Made by a program: the position numbers and the translations under genes. 33,218 nt of DNA, taken from positions 1 through 33,218 of the forward strand of contig NZ_JANINU010000161.1 of NCBI RefSeq assembly GCF_024508875.1. Direction: 5' to 3'. This DNA is from Phenylobacterium sp. GTDB taxonomy: Bacteria; Pseudomonadota; Alphaproteobacteria; Caulobacterales; Caulobacteraceae. This document shows, in pieces, positions 1 to 7,512 of this stretch; the first letter of the stretch is position 1; every line of letters starts with the position of its first letter. Below the pieces are notes generated by a model, which ran no database searches, was not told where the DNA came from, and saw nothing but the letters and a program-made list of their open reading frames with translations.

Positions 1-18
1 ACCACCCTCCAAAGCCCT

Positions 19-53
19 GTCATCCCGGACGGCCAAAGGCCGATCCGGGACCC
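19..53. repeat. Intergenic palindromic (REP-like) element
   Basis: The sequence begins GTCATCCCGGACGGCC, continues with AAA, and returns as GGCCGATCCGGGA, so it can fold into an imperfect hairpin. Its GTCATCCCGG end resembles the repeats at 5556-5681. Short GTCATCCCGG palindromes are common between genes in alphaproteobacteria. It lies just beyond the stop of the minus-strand gene at 80-556 and may serve as its transcript end. Only similarity to the other element in this window was seen; genome copy number is unknown. Confidence 0.45.
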
Positions 54-79
54 AGGGCCATGCGCAGGGCAGACCGCGC

Positions 80-556
80 CTAGGTGTCCGACGGGGGATG
101 GGCCGCCAGCCAGGCCTCCAGCGCCTGCGCCGCCTCCGCGGCGCAGCCGCCCTGGTGGACCTGGGCGATGGCGTCCAGTGTCGTCACCGTCGTGGCCTCG
201 GGGCAGATCCCGGCGCGGGTGCGCGTGGCGTAGAGGGCCGACTGCGGACGGCGCTCGGGCGGAGCCACGATGAGCCGCAGCACCGCCAGCCGCTCGGCCT
301 CGGCCGTCGCGGCCTGGCGTCGTGGCAGGACGACACCGCCGGCGGCGCCCTTCACGCGGATGGTGTCGCCCGAGGCGTGCATGAGCGTCAGCGTCTGTCC
401 CGGCGCCAACGCGACCTTGGCGCCCCCGTCATAGGCCGCGCCCCTGGCGATCGCGGGGTCGCTCGACGCCACGACGATGTAGTCGCGGGCCGCCGCCGCG
501 CCGGCCACGGCGGCGAGGGCAAATCCCAGGAGAAGGCTGTTCAGGCGTCGGATCAT
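80..556 (-). CDS. Exported protein of unknown function
   Basis: This is a 158-residue protein if it starts at the ATG ending at 556, which has a GAGG just upstream. The open frame extends further (to 688), but the extra residues are Arg-rich and look non-coding, whereas the chosen start opens directly into a signal peptide: a basic MIRR, then a hydrophobic stretch to about residue 22 ending in Ala-Ala-Ala-Arg. The mature part is predicted periplasmic. It has a short beta-rich segment (AYDGGAKVALAPGQTLTLM) and a C-terminal half with two Cys residues (in GICPEA and GGCAAEA) that could form a disulfide. I do not recognise the family. The neighbouring gene at 758 is transcribed away from it. Confidence 0.6.
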   Translation of the reverse strand: MIRRLNSLLLGFALAAVAGAAAARDYIVVASSDPAIARGAAYDGGAKVALAPGQTLTLMHASGDTIRVKGAAGGVVLPRRQAATAEAERLAVLRLIVAPPERRPQSALYATRTRAGICPEATTVTTLDAIAQVHQGGCAAEAAQALEAWLAAHPPSDT

Positions 557-729
557 CCTCGGAGAATGCGCGCCATGGTGGAGTTGAGCAACTCCGTCGA
601 AACGCGCCCGACGCGAGCAGGCCCGAACGCTGATCGCCGAGTGTGGCGCGGCTTGCGGCGCGGCTCCGAGTGGGGTGCGGCGCAGCAACCTGCGACACTT
701 TCAACTGCAACCGCCAATTGAGGTTAGCC

Positions 730-744
730 TTAACCGGCGGTTAA
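730..744 (+). promoter_or_regulatory. CtrA-type box TTAA-N7-TTAA
   Basis: The sequence TTAACCGGCGGTTAA matches exactly the TTAA-N7-TTAA full site bound by the cell-cycle regulator CtrA in Caulobacterales. It ends 13 nt before the ATG at 758 and lies in the divergent gap between the genes at 556 (minus) and 758 (plus). Binding is inferred from the motif alone. If the box occupies the usual -35 position, transcription would start downstream of the ATG at 758, which would favour the later ATG at 791. Confidence 0.6.
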
Positions 745-757
745 GAGGTGGCGTTTT

Positions 758-964
758 ATGTTCGCCGCCAGAATGTCGAGGCAGGACGCTATGGTCAGCG
801 TGCAGCTAAGAAATTCCGGCTCCGGGCTATGGACGCCGTTCACCTTGCCGACTTCGGTGCAGGTGGCTCAGACGATCGCGGCGGCGGTGAGGACACTCAA
901 CATCGCCGACCAGGTTCGTATTCAGCCGTCGGCGACCAATCAGCGGGTGGACGTGAAGGTCTAG
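758..964 (+). CDS. Small conserved-looking protein, unknown function
   Basis: This is a 68-residue frame starting at ATG 758, with AAGAGGTGG 8 nt upstream. An alternative start is ATG 791 (57 residues, beginning MVSVQLRNSG) with GAGG 9 nt before it. That choice would fit better if the CtrA-type box at 730-744 is the -35 element. There is no signal peptide or membrane segment. The C-terminal half (VQVAQTIAAAVRTLNIADQVRI) reads as an amphipathic helix followed by a short strand. The stop overlaps the stop of the convergent gene at 961-1551 within a single CTAG. I cannot name a family. The CtrA box suggests cell-cycle-timed expression. Confidence 0.55.
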   Translation: MFAARMSRQDAMVSVQLRNSGSGLWTPFTLPTSVQVAQTIAAAVRTLNIADQVRIQPSATNQRVDVKV

Positions 965-1551
965 CGTCCGGAAAGGTCGGTTCGCTCGTCCACGTCGAAG
1001 AGCACCCCGTCGTCGGGGGCTTCGACCAGGGCCACCCGCGCGCCCAACTCCTGCAGGATGGGCCGCGCGCCGACGTCGCCTGCCAGGCGCGCCACGTCCC
1101 TGAACAGTTCGCGTCCCAGTACGACCGGATTGCCCCGCCGCCCCGTGAAGACGGGTGCGGCGGCCGGCGCGCCCCCGGCCACCGCTTCGGCCAGCGGCTT
1201 CAGCACTGCGTGCGGCACGGACGGCATGTCTCCGAGGAACACGAACGCGCCAGCCGTGTCCGCCGGCAGGCTGGCGATTCCCGCGCGCAGCGAGGCCGCC
1301 ATCCCTTCAGCGTGGTCCGGGGCATGGACCAGATGGATCGCCGGGTCGAACGCCCGGGCGCAGGCGCCGACCACGCCTGCGTCGGCGCCGGTGACGACGG
1401 TCACCGAGGCGATGGGCGCAGCGCGCGCGGCGCGGAGGGCGGCGTGCAGCAGCGGCGCCCCGCGCCAGTCGGCGAGCAGCTTGCCGCCGCCAAACCGCGA
1501 GCCTGTTCCGGCGGCCAGGACGACCGCCGCGAAGCTATCCCCTGTCCCCAC
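961..1551 (-). CDS. mocA: Molybdenum cofactor nucleotidyltransferase, MocA/MobA type
   Basis: This 196-residue enzyme would attach a nucleotide to molybdopterin. The N-terminus carries the nucleotide-binding signature [14 protein letters not shown] (residues 11-24) and GDMP follows at 107-110, as in the molybdopterin nucleotidyltransferases. LAAG in place of the LAGG typical of MobA, plus the nearby xdhC gene, favours the CTP-specific MocA that makes molybdopterin cytosine dinucleotide for xanthine-dehydrogenase-family enzymes. The start is GTG at 1551, leaving 29 nt to the divergent moaA. The stop overlaps that of the small gene at 758-964 inside a CTAG. The CTP rather than GTP preference is inferred. 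A generic sugar nucleotidyltransferase is less likely because of the Moco neighbours. Confidence 0.8.
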   Translation of the reverse strand: MGTGDSFAAVVLAAGTGSRFGGGKLLADWRGAPLLHAALRAARAAPIASVTVVTGADAGVVGACARAFDPAIHLVHAPDHAEGMAASLRAGIASLPADTAGAFVFLGDMPSVPHAVLKPLAEAVAGGAPAAAPVFTGRRGNPVVLGRELFRDVARLAGDVGARPILQELGARVALVEAPDDGVLFDVDERTDLSGR

Positions 1552-1580
1552 GCGCGCTTCCCCCCTATCTTGCAGGCCGG

Positions 1581-2615
1581 ATGACGCCCTACGACGACAC
1601 CCTTGCGGCCGACAGGGCCGCGGCAGGCCCGCTGATCGACGAGCTGGGCCGAACGGTGACCTATTTGCGGCTCTCGGTCACCGATCGCTGCGACCTGCGC
1701 TGCGTCTATTGCATGTCCGAGCACATGACCTTCCTGCCCAAGGTCGAGGTCCTGACCCTGGAGGAGCTGGACCGCGTCGCGACGGCCTTCATCGGCCTGG
1801 GAACGCGCAAGCTGCGGCTGACCGGAGGCGAGCCCCTGGTGCGCAAGGGGATGATGGACCTGGTTCGCGGCCTCTCCCGTCACCGGGACTCTGGCGCGCT
1901 GGACGAACTGACCCTGACTACCAATGGCACGCGCCTGGCCGAATTCGCGGGCGAGCTGGCCGCGGCCGGCGTGCGCCGGATCAATGTCTCGCTCGACACC
2001 CTGAACCCGGGCCGCTTCCGGACGCTGACGCGGGGCGGCGACCTCTCCAAGGTGCTGGCCGGCCTGGACGCTGCGCAGGCCGCCGGCCTCGCGGTCAAGA
2101 TCAACACCGTGGCGCTCAAGGACGACAACGCGGCCGAGATTCCCGACCTGATCGCCTGGGCGCATGGCCGCGGCTGCGACCTGACCCTGATCGAGACGAT
2201 GCCCATGGGCGAGGTCGACGTGGACCGCACGGCCGACTTCGTCTCGCTCAAGGATCTCCGCGCCCATCTGGAGAGCTTCTGGACCCTCGAGGACCTGCCG
2301 CTCTCCACCGGCGGCCCCGCGCGCTATGTGCGTGTCGCGGAGACGGGGGGGCGCCTCGGCTTCATCACGCCGCTCAGCCACAATTTCTGCGAGGCCTGCA
2401 ACCGCGTGCGCCTGACCTGCACCGGGACGCTGCACACCTGCCTCGGCCAGGATGACGCCACCGACCTTCGCGCGCTTCTGCGCGCAGGCGCGAGCGACGC
2501 CGAGCTGACGGCGGCGATCCGCACCGCCGTTCTCGGCAAGCCCCGAGGCCACGACTTCCAGATCGCGCGCGCCCGGCCGGCGGTGGCGCGGCACATGTCG
2601 ACGACCGGGGGCTGA
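1581..2615 (+). CDS. moaA: GTP 3',8-cyclase MoaA (radical SAM, Moco step 1)
   Basis: MoaA performs the first step of Moco synthesis, the radical S-adenosylmethionine rearrangement of GTP to 3',8-cyclo-GTP, which MoaC then converts to cyclic pyranopterin monophosphate. The protein has 344 residues, slightly longer than usual because of about 20 extra N-terminal residues. The radical-SAM cluster motif CxxxCxxC is at C37, C41 and C44. The second, GTP-binding 4Fe-4S cluster ligands are C270, C273 and C287 within [12 protein letters not shown]. The chain ends in Gly-Gly, the conserved MoaA tail. TGGEP near residue 77 is the SAM-binding element. It is first in a tight run with moaD (3-nt gap) and moaE. 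No strong ribosome-binding site is visible before ATG 1581. Confidence 0.97.
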   Translation: MTPYDDTLAADRAAAGPLIDELGRTVTYLRLSVTDRCDLRCVYCMSEHMTFLPKVEVLTLEELDRVATAFIGLGTRKLRLTGGEPLVRKGMMDLVRGLSRHRDSGALDELTLTTNGTRLAEFAGELAAAGVRRINVSLDTLNPGRFRTLTRGGDLSKVLAGLDAAQAAGLAVKINTVALKDDNAAEIPDLIAWAHGRGCDLTLIETMPMGEVDVDRTADFVSLKDLRAHLESFWTLEDLPLSTGGPARYVRVAETGGRLGFITPLSHNFCEACNRVRLTCTGTLHTCLGQDDATDLRALLRAGASDAELTAAIRTAVLGKPRGHDFQIARARPAVARHMSTTGG

Positions 2616-2618
2616 TCC

Positions 2619-2858
2619 ATGGCGCGCGTCCTGCTGTTCGGCTCGCTGCGCGACCTCGCGGGCTGGCGCGAGCGCGATGTCGAGGCCGCCTCGGTTTCCG
2701 TGCTCCGGGCCCAACTCGCCGGCGAGGATGAGGCTCTTGGCGCGGCGCTCGAAGGCCCGGGGGTGCAGGTGGCCGTCGACCAGGCGCTGGTGCGCGGCGA
2801 TCTTGCCCTCTCCGCCGGCAGCGAAGTGGCGTTTCTCCCGCCGATGAGCGGCGGATGA
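2619..2858 (+). CDS. moaD: Molybdopterin synthase small subunit MoaD
   Basis: MoaD is the ubiquitin-fold sulfur carrier of molybdopterin synthase. Its C-terminal Gly-Gly is adenylated and converted to a thiocarboxylate, which supplies the dithiolene sulfurs of Moco. The 79-residue protein ends in MSGG, as required, and begins with the short beta strand VLLFGSLRDLAG typical of the family. It starts 3 nt after the moaA stop, using a G-rich stretch inside moaA as ribosome-binding site. It overlaps moaE by ATGA, so the two subunits are translationally coupled. No adenylating enzyme (MoeB-type) gene is in the window. Confidence 0.95.
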   Translation: MARVLLFGSLRDLAGWRERDVEAASVSVLRAQLAGEDEALGAALEGPGVQVAVDQALVRGDLALSAGSEVAFLPPMSGG

Positions 2859-3295
2859 TCCGCCTCACGGACCAGCCCTTCGAGCCCGGGGCCCTGCTGT
2901 CGGAGTTCGCGCGGGGGCGCGAGGAAACCGGCGCCGTGGCCACCTTCACCGGCCTCGCGCGGGCGGAACAAGGCGCGACGGCGATTCTGGAACTGGAAGC
3001 CTATCCCGGCTTCACCGAGAGCGAGATCGGCAAGATCGCCGATCAGGCTCGGGAACGGTTCGGCCTGCACGATCTGCTGATCCTGCATCGCGTGGGAAAG
3101 ATCGGTCCGGGCGAGCCCATCGTCTTCGTGGCGACCGCCGCCGGTCATCGCCGCGCCGCGTTCGAGGCCTGCGATTTCCTGATGGACTACCTGAAGAGCC
3201 GCGCCCCCTTCTGGAAGAAGGAACACGGCCCCGGTGGCCAGCGCTGGATCGAGCCCACGGCTCAGGACCACATCGACCGGGAGCGGTGGGACTGA
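2855..3295 (+). CDS. moaE: Molybdopterin synthase catalytic subunit MoaE
   Basis: MoaE is the catalytic subunit that, with two MoaD-thiocarboxylates, inserts two sulfurs into cyclic pyranopterin monophosphate to form molybdopterin. The protein is 146 residues, the normal size. The expected active-site residues are visible: His98-Arg99 in GHRRAAFEA and Lys114 and Lys121 in YLKSRAPFWKKE, followed by RWIE. It starts at the ATG that overlaps the moaD stop (ATGA). It ends the moaA-moaD-moaE unit; the next gene has its own AT-rich promoter region. Confidence 0.96.
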   Translation: MIRLTDQPFEPGALLSEFARGREETGAVATFTGLARAEQGATAILELEAYPGFTESEIGKIADQARERFGLHDLLILHRVGKIGPGEPIVFVATAAGHRRAAFEACDFLMDYLKSRAPFWKKEHGPGGQRWIEPTAQDHIDRERWD

Positions 3296-3315
3296 CCGAC
3301 AGTTCGATATTTCTC

Positions 3316-3352
3316 GAATCATGTTCGAAGAACGTGTTCGCTGAACTATAAT
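3316..3352 (+). promoter_or_regulatory. Putative sigma-70-type promoter with GANTC site
   Basis: The 110-nt gap after moaE is unusually AT-rich. It contains a perfect TATAAT (3347-3352) and, 17-18 nt upstream, a weak GTTCGA -35. A CcrM methylation site GAATC lies at 3316-3320. This would drive the small gene at 3405 and glmS. GANTC sites in promoters are a known route to GcrA/CcrM cell-cycle control in this group; that role here is inferred. Confidence 0.5.
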
Positions 3353-3367
3353 ATCTATACATCGCCT

Positions 3368-3387
3368 CTTGCCCGAATTCGGGCAAG
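3368..3387. promoter_or_regulatory. Perfect 20-bp palindrome, likely operator
   Basis: CTTGCCCGAATTCGGGCAAG is a perfect inverted repeat with no loop, 15 nt downstream of the TATAAT box and just before the coding region at 3405. It lacks a T-run and sits before a gene, so a repressor operator or 5'-UTR element is more likely than a terminator. A near copy of its left part occurs at 18462-18477 within the nepR-ecfG promoter spacer. Confidence 0.5.
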
Positions 3388-3404
3388 CTCGTTGTCTGCG
3401 CTCT

Positions 3405-3701
3405 ATGGAGCAGCCAGAACACCCCTCGATGTCGGATGCGGGCGACCTGGACGATCTCGTGGCCCACGTGGCCCGGTCCAGCGACCTCGCGCCGTCGCAA
3501 GCGAGGCGGATCGTCGATGACGTGCTCACCTACCTGGGCGAGAGCCCCGAAGACTTCGTCCGGCGCCGGCACGCCGCGCTGCTCAAGCTGGGCCGGCGCA
3601 ACGACGAGATCTACGCCCGCATCGCCGAGGAACTGGCCCAGCGCCGCTTCCCGGCTCCCGCCTACAGCCTCCGCCAGATCCGCCGCATTATCTACGGCTG
3701 A
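3405..3701 (+). CDS. Small alpha-helical protein upstream of glmS, unknown
   Basis: This is a 98-residue protein if it starts at ATG 3405. The frame is open from TTG 3369, but that codon lies inside the 20-bp palindrome, and another ATG lies at 3429. The ribosome-binding site is weak for all three. The sequence is highly charged and helical, without membrane segments or cysteines: DLDDLVAHVARSSDLA, then helices rich in Arg, Glu and Leu, ending LRQIRRIIYG. It ends 12 nt before glmS and is probably cotranscribed with it. The family is not recognised. A small DNA- or RNA-binding or adaptor protein would fit the composition, but nothing proves it. Confidence 0.65.
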   Translation: MEQPEHPSMSDAGDLDDLVAHVARSSDLAPSQARRIVDDVLTYLGESPEDFVRRRHAALLKLGRRNDEIYARIAEELAQRRFPAPAYSLRQIRRIIYG

Positions 3702-3713
3702 GGGTCGCGCCTG

Positions 3714-5531
3714 ATGTGCGGGATCATCGGCTACATCGGGCCGCGCCAGGCCCTGCCACTGCTGGTCGAGGGGCTGCGGCGCGTCGAGTACCGGGGGTAT
3801 GACAGCGCCGGCGTCGCCGTCGCCGACCGCGGCCGTCTGGCGGTCCACAAGCGCAAGGGGAAGGTCCGCGAGCTGGAGGACGTCCTGCCGCGCGAGTTGC
3901 CCGGAACGGTCGGGGTCGCCCACACCCGCTGGGCCACCCACGGCGCGCCCAGCGACCTCAACGCCCACCCGCATACCGACGCGTCTGGGCGGATCGGCGT
4001 GGTCCACAACGGCATCATCGAGAACGCGGCCGAGCTGAAAGCCCGCCTGGTCGCCGACGGGGTCACCTTCCTCTCCGAGACCGACACCGAGGTCCTGGCG
4101 CACCTGATCGGCCTGCGTCCCGAGGCCAGCCTGGTCGAAGCCGTCCGCGCCGCGCTGCGGCAGGTGAAGGGCGCCTACGGCGTCGCGGTCGTCGACGCGG
4201 CCCGGCCCGAAGCCATCGTGGCAGCCCGTAACGGCGGCCCCGTGGTGGTGGGTGTCGGCGAGGGCGAGATGTTCGTGGCTTCGGACGCCGCCGCCCTGAT
4301 GGGCCACGCCCGCTCGGTCGCCCACCTGGACGACGGCGAGATCGCCGAAGTCCGCGCCGACGGCTTCACCGTGCTGACCCTCGACGGCGGCCAGACCACC
4401 AAAGCCACGCTGGAGCTCTCGGGCGACGCCCAGGGTTTCGACAAGGGCGACTACAGCCACTTCATGCGCAAGGAGATCGGCGAACAGCCCGAGGCGGTGC
4501 GGCGCACCCTGCTGGGCCGCCTGGACCGGCGCTTCTCCACGGCCCACCTCGGCGGCGTCGAGATGGCCGCCCGTGAGATGCTCGACGTCCGGCGTGTGAA
4601 GATCCTCGGCTGCGGCTCGGCCTACTTCGCGGGCGTCCTGGGGGCACACATGATCGAGCAACTGGCTCGCATCCCCGCCAGCGCAGAGCCCGCCTCGGAA
4701 TTCCGCTACCGCAACCCAGTGATCGAGCCGGACACGCTCTACGTCGCCGTCAGCCAGTCGGGCGAGACCTTCGACACCCTGGCCGCTATCCAGGAGGTGA
4801 AGCGCAAGGGCGGCCGCGTGCTGGGCGTGATCAACAGCGTCGGCTCCACCATCGCCCGCGAGTGCGGCCGCGGCGTCTATCTGCACGCGGGGCCCGAGAT
4901 CGCCGTGGTCTCCACCAAGACCTGGACGTCGACGGCGGTGGCTTTCGCCCTGCTCGCCCTCCAGTTCGGCCGGGTGCGCGACATGTCGGCCGGCCAGGGC
5001 GCGCGGCTGCTCGCGGCGCTGGACGCACTGCCGGACCAGATCGCCGGGATCGTGGCGCGCGAGGCCGAACTCGGCGCCCTCGCCGAGCGCCTCGCCCAGG
5101 CTGACCACGCCTATTTCCTGGGCCGCGCCGCCGGCTACGCGGTGGCGCAGGAGGGTGCATTGAAGCTCAAGGAGATCAGCTACCTCCACGCCGAGGCCTA
5201 CGCTGCCTCGGAGCTGAAGCACGGCCCCCTGGCGCTGATCTCGGCCGAGACGCCGACGGTGATCGTCCTGCCCGACGACGACCTGCTGCCCAAGAACCTG
5301 TCGACCATCGCGGAGGTGCGGACCCGCGGCGGTCCAGTACTGGCCATCAGCCATCCGGGCGTCGTGGCCGAAGGGGTGGAGGCTAGCTTCGCCGTCCCGC
5401 GCTCCGAGCCCGAACTGGACCCGATCCTGCTGAACATCCCGCTCCAACTCCTGGCCTATCAGGTCGCCCAGGGCCTGGGGCGCGACATCGACCAGCCGCG
5501 CAACCTCGCGAAGTCCGTTACGGTGGAGTGA
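3714..5531 (+). CDS. glmS: Glutamine--fructose-6-phosphate aminotransferase GlmS
   Basis: GlmS converts fructose-6-phosphate and glutamine into glucosamine-6-phosphate, the entry step to UDP-GlcNAc, peptidoglycan and lipopolysaccharide. The protein has 605 residues, the usual length. Met1 is followed by Cys2, the N-terminal nucleophile of the type-2 glutaminase, which fixes the start. The glutaminase domain covers about residues 1-220 (GVAHTRWATHG, GVVHNGIIENA). Two SIS sugar-isomerase domains follow (VAVSQSGETFDT near 345, LGRAAGYAVAQEGALKLKEI near 470), and the chain ends with the conserved NLAKSVTVE. It follows the small gene at 3405 by 12 nt. No GlmS ribozyme is expected or seen. Its position inside a Moco cluster looks like chance neighbourhood. 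Confidence 0.98.
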   Translation: MCGIIGYIGPRQALPLLVEGLRRVEYRGYDSAGVAVADRGRLAVHKRKGKVRELEDVLPRELPGTVGVAHTRWATHGAPSDLNAHPHTDASGRIGVVHNGIIENAAELKARLVADGVTFLSETDTEVLAHLIGLRPEASLVEAVRAALRQVKGAYGVAVVDAARPEAIVAARNGGPVVVGVGEGEMFVASDAAALMGHARSVAHLDDGEIAEVRADGFTVLTLDGGQTTKATLELSGDAQGFDKGDYSHFMRKEIGEQPEAVRRTLLGRLDRRFSTAHLGGVEMAAREMLDVRRVKILGCGSAYFAGVLGAHMIEQLARIPASAEPASEFRYRNPVIEPDTLYVAVSQSGETFDTLAAIQEVKRKGGRVLGVINSVGSTIARECGRGVYLHAGPEIAVVSTKTWTSTAVAFALLALQFGRVRDMSAGQGARLLAALDALPDQIAGIVAREAELGALAERLAQADHAYFLGRAAGYAVAQEGALKLKEISYLHAEAYAASELKHGPLALISAETPTVIVLPDDDLLPKNLSTIAEVRTRGGPVLAISHPGVVAEGVEASFAVPRSEPELDPILLNIPLQLLAYQVAQGLGRDIDQPRNLAKSVTVE

Positions 5532-5555
5532 GCGGAGCGGCCGCCCTATCTGCTC

Positions 5556-5681
5556 GTCATGGCCGGCCTTGTCCTGCCCATCCAAAGGCGCGGGCGACTG
5601 CGGAACGGGCGTGCGGCGACGCCTCTGGTCCACCCTCGACGCCCGGTGTTTCTGGATCCCCGGGACAAGCCCGGGGATGAC
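5556..5681. repeat. Pair of inverted REP-like elements
   Basis: Two 28-nt copies of one palindromic motif face each other in the glmS-moaB gap. The first (5556-5583) begins GTCATGGCCGGCCTTGTCC on the plus strand. The second (5654-5681) reads GTCATCCCCGGGCTTGTCC on the minus strand and itself folds into a near-perfect hairpin around the ACAAG/CTTGT centre. About seven positions differ between the copies. Such inverted pairs resemble bacterial REP/BIME elements. They lie between glmS and moaB and may limit read-through. Confidence 0.6.
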
Positions 5682-5710
5682 GTTCTAATTTGCGCGCGAA
5701 GGAGCTTCTC

Positions 5711-6259
5711 ATGAACGCGTTGACCCCCGGCGGCCGGATCGACACCAGTCAGCAGATCAAGCCCGTGAAGGTGGCGGTGCTCACCATCTCCGACACCCGC
5801 GACGAGGAGAGTGACACCTCTGGTCACCTGCTGGCCAAGCGCGTCACCGACGCCGGCCACGAGTTGGTGGACAAGGCCATCGTGCCGGACAGCGTCGTGG
5901 CCATCCGCGAGAAGATCGAGGCTTGGGTCGCCACCGGCTTCGTGGAGGCCGTGGTGACCACGGGGGGCACTGGGATCACTGGCCGCGACGTGACGCCCGA
6001 GGCGGTCCGACCGCTGTTCGACAAGGAGCTCGACGGCTTTTCGGTGGTCTTCCACATGGTGAGCTACGCGTCGGTGGGCCTGTCGACGCTGCAGTCGCGG
6101 GCGCTGGCCGGCATCGTGAAGGGCGTGTTCGTCTTCTGCCTGCCGGGGTCGAACGGGGCGGTGAAGGATGGCTGGGACAAGGTGATCGCCCCCCAGCTCG
6201 ACAGCCGGCACGCCCCCTGCAACATGGTCGAGCTCATGCCGCGGCTGATGGAACAGTGA
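5711..6259 (+). CDS. moaB: Molybdopterin-binding protein MoaB
   Basis: This 182-residue protein belongs to the MoaB/MogA family, which binds molybdopterin and in MogA adenylates it before metal insertion by MoeA. The signature [17 protein letters not shown] is present, followed by [12 protein letters not shown], the second pterin-binding loop. The start at ATG 5711 is set by AAGGAG at 5699-5704, six nt upstream; an in-frame TTG at 5690 lies closer to the repeat and lacks such a site. It overlaps moaC by GTGA, so the two are coupled. No separate mogA is present here, and MoaB may do this job, as in other bacteria lacking MogA. Confidence 0.93.
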   Translation: MNALTPGGRIDTSQQIKPVKVAVLTISDTRDEESDTSGHLLAKRVTDAGHELVDKAIVPDSVVAIREKIEAWVATGFVEAVVTTGGTGITGRDVTPEAVRPLFDKELDGFSVVFHMVSYASVGLSTLQSRALAGIVKGVFVFCLPGSNGAVKDGWDKVIAPQLDSRHAPCNMVELMPRLMEQ

Positions 6260-6726
6260 GCCGCCTCACCCACATCGACGAAAGCGGCCGCGCCCGCATG
6301 GTCGACGTCTCGGACAAGGCCGCGACCACGCGCGAGGCGGCGGCTGAGGGGTTCGTCCGGATGACTCCGGAGACGTTGGCGCTCGCACTTTCGGGAGAGG
6401 GTCGGAAGGGCGACGTCCGCGCCGTCGCGGAGATCGCCGGGGTGATGGCCGCCAAGCGGACCTCGGACCTCATCCCCATGTGCCACCCGCTGCCGATTAC
6501 CAAGGCCGAGGTGAAGATCGAGCCGGGCGAGGGCGGCCTCTCGGTGACCGCGCGGGTGAAGACCACAGGCCAGACCGGCGTGGAGATGGAGGCCCTGACC
6601 GCCGTTTCGGTCGCTTGCCTGACCCTCTACGACATGCTGAAGGCGGCCGAGAAGGGCATGGTCATCGAGGCGGTGCGCCTCGTCTCCAAGACCGGCGGCA
6701 AGAGCGGGGACTGGTCCGCTTCCTAG
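6256..6726 (+). CDS. moaC: Cyclic pyranopterin monophosphate synthase MoaC
   Basis: MoaC converts the MoaA product 3',8-cyclo-GTP into cyclic pyranopterin monophosphate. The protein has 156 residues, normal for MoaC. The family motifs are clear: MCHPLPITK (from residue 75), [26 protein letters not shown] (from 102) with the conserved Asp126, and a GGKSGDW tail. The start is GTG 6256, which overlaps the moaB stop (GTGA). The stop overlaps the stop of the convergent gene at 6723-7352 through CTAG. The frame stays open upstream inside moaB, but that part is an antisense-like shadow. Confidence 0.96.
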   Translation: MSRLTHIDESGRARMVDVSDKAATTREAAAEGFVRMTPETLALALSGEGRKGDVRAVAEIAGVMAAKRTSDLIPMCHPLPITKAEVKIEPGEGGLSVTARVKTTGQTGVEMEALTAVSVACLTLYDMLKAAEKGMVIEAVRLVSKTGGKSGDWSAS

Positions 6727-7352
6727 TGGCCGCCGTGCCCGGCGTGCTCCGTCGCGCCCTTGTGGTAGCGGCATGAGACGTTCGGGTTGAACGGCGTGAA
6801 GACCCCGTTCGGGTTGTCCCGGTAGATCCAGACGTGGCGGTCGTAGTGCGGGGCGAACATGTGCGCCTCGTCGATGGGCGTCACCGGATCGTCGGCCATG
6901 GCGTCCCAGGCGAGCCCGTGGAACGTCGGCGGCCCCTTGGCGCCGGTGGCGCGCCACGCAGCCTGGAAGACCAGGTTCTCCACCGCAACCAGCGCCATCG
7001 AGCCGTCGGCCTGCGGCTCGTAGATCAGGATCGCGGGCTTGCGGAAGTCGGTGTGGGTCCCGTTGCCGTTGACGCGCGGGTTCGGCGGCTCGGTGACGCC
7101 CACCAGGTCGGGGCGGAAATAGTGCACGCCCATAGCGCCCAGCACCGCGGGCTTTCCCATCATCTCGGCCGTGTCGCACATGTCGAACGGATCGCGGATG
7201 TAGCCCTCGGCCAGGGCGACCTTCACGTCCGTGAAGCGCTCGGTGAGCTTCCGCACTTCGGTCAGCGTCGGCTCTCCCGGCGCAGGGGCGGCGAAGGCGC
7301 CGGTGGCGCAGGCAGCAAGGATCAGGCCGAGTAAGGCCCTGGCGTGAGCCAT
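6723..7352 (-). CDS. Exported protein of unknown function, His-rich C-terminus
   Basis: This 209-residue protein starts at the ATG ending at 7352, with a typical signal peptide ([22 protein letters not shown], cleavage after AFA or FAA). The mature part contains many aromatic and Asp/His residues: [22 protein letters not shown]-like and [20 protein letters not shown] segments. It ends [16 protein letters not shown], a possible metal-binding tail. Two Cys residues in the mature part could form a disulfide. It resembles exported proteins often called hypothetical in proteobacteria; I cannot give a function. Its stop is interleaved with that of moaC (CTAG). The upstream gap to 7512 contains only a short GCGGCG/CGCCGC inverted repeat. 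Confidence 0.75.
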   Translation of the reverse strand: MAHARALLGLILAACATGAFAAPAPGEPTLTEVRKLTERFTDVKVALAEGYIRDPFDMCDTAEMMGKPAVLGAMGVHYFRPDLVGVTEPPNPRVNGNGTHTDFRKPAILIYEPQADGSMALVAVENLVFQAAWRATGAKGPPTFHGLAWDAMADDPVTPIDEAHMFAPHYDRHVWIYRDNPNGVFTPFNPNVSCRYHKGATEHAGHGGH

Positions 7353-7512
7353 CGGACTCCCCCTTCGGTTGGACTGGAACAGCTCGTCGCGAGCTGGGGG
7401 GAGTAAGCGTCACGCTCAGGCGCCGCTCAATCAGCGGTCCTGCACAGCGGCTCTGCGGCGACGCCGCATGCCTTCGAGTGTCGAGGGAGGTATCGCTGGC
7501 GCGCGCGGAGGC

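Noticed and set aside
3323..3339. Possible SOS (LexA) box GTTC-N-GTTC before the 3405 gene
   Set aside because: The two GTTC are separated by 9 nt, not the 7 required in alphaproteobacterial LexA boxes, and the gene has no repair function.
3012..5633. Very long open frame antisense to glmS (over 800 codons, minus strand)
   Set aside because: It is a by-product of high GC and the codon bias of glmS on the other strand; it is low in complexity, shows no recognisable domain, and runs through intergenic regions and other genes.
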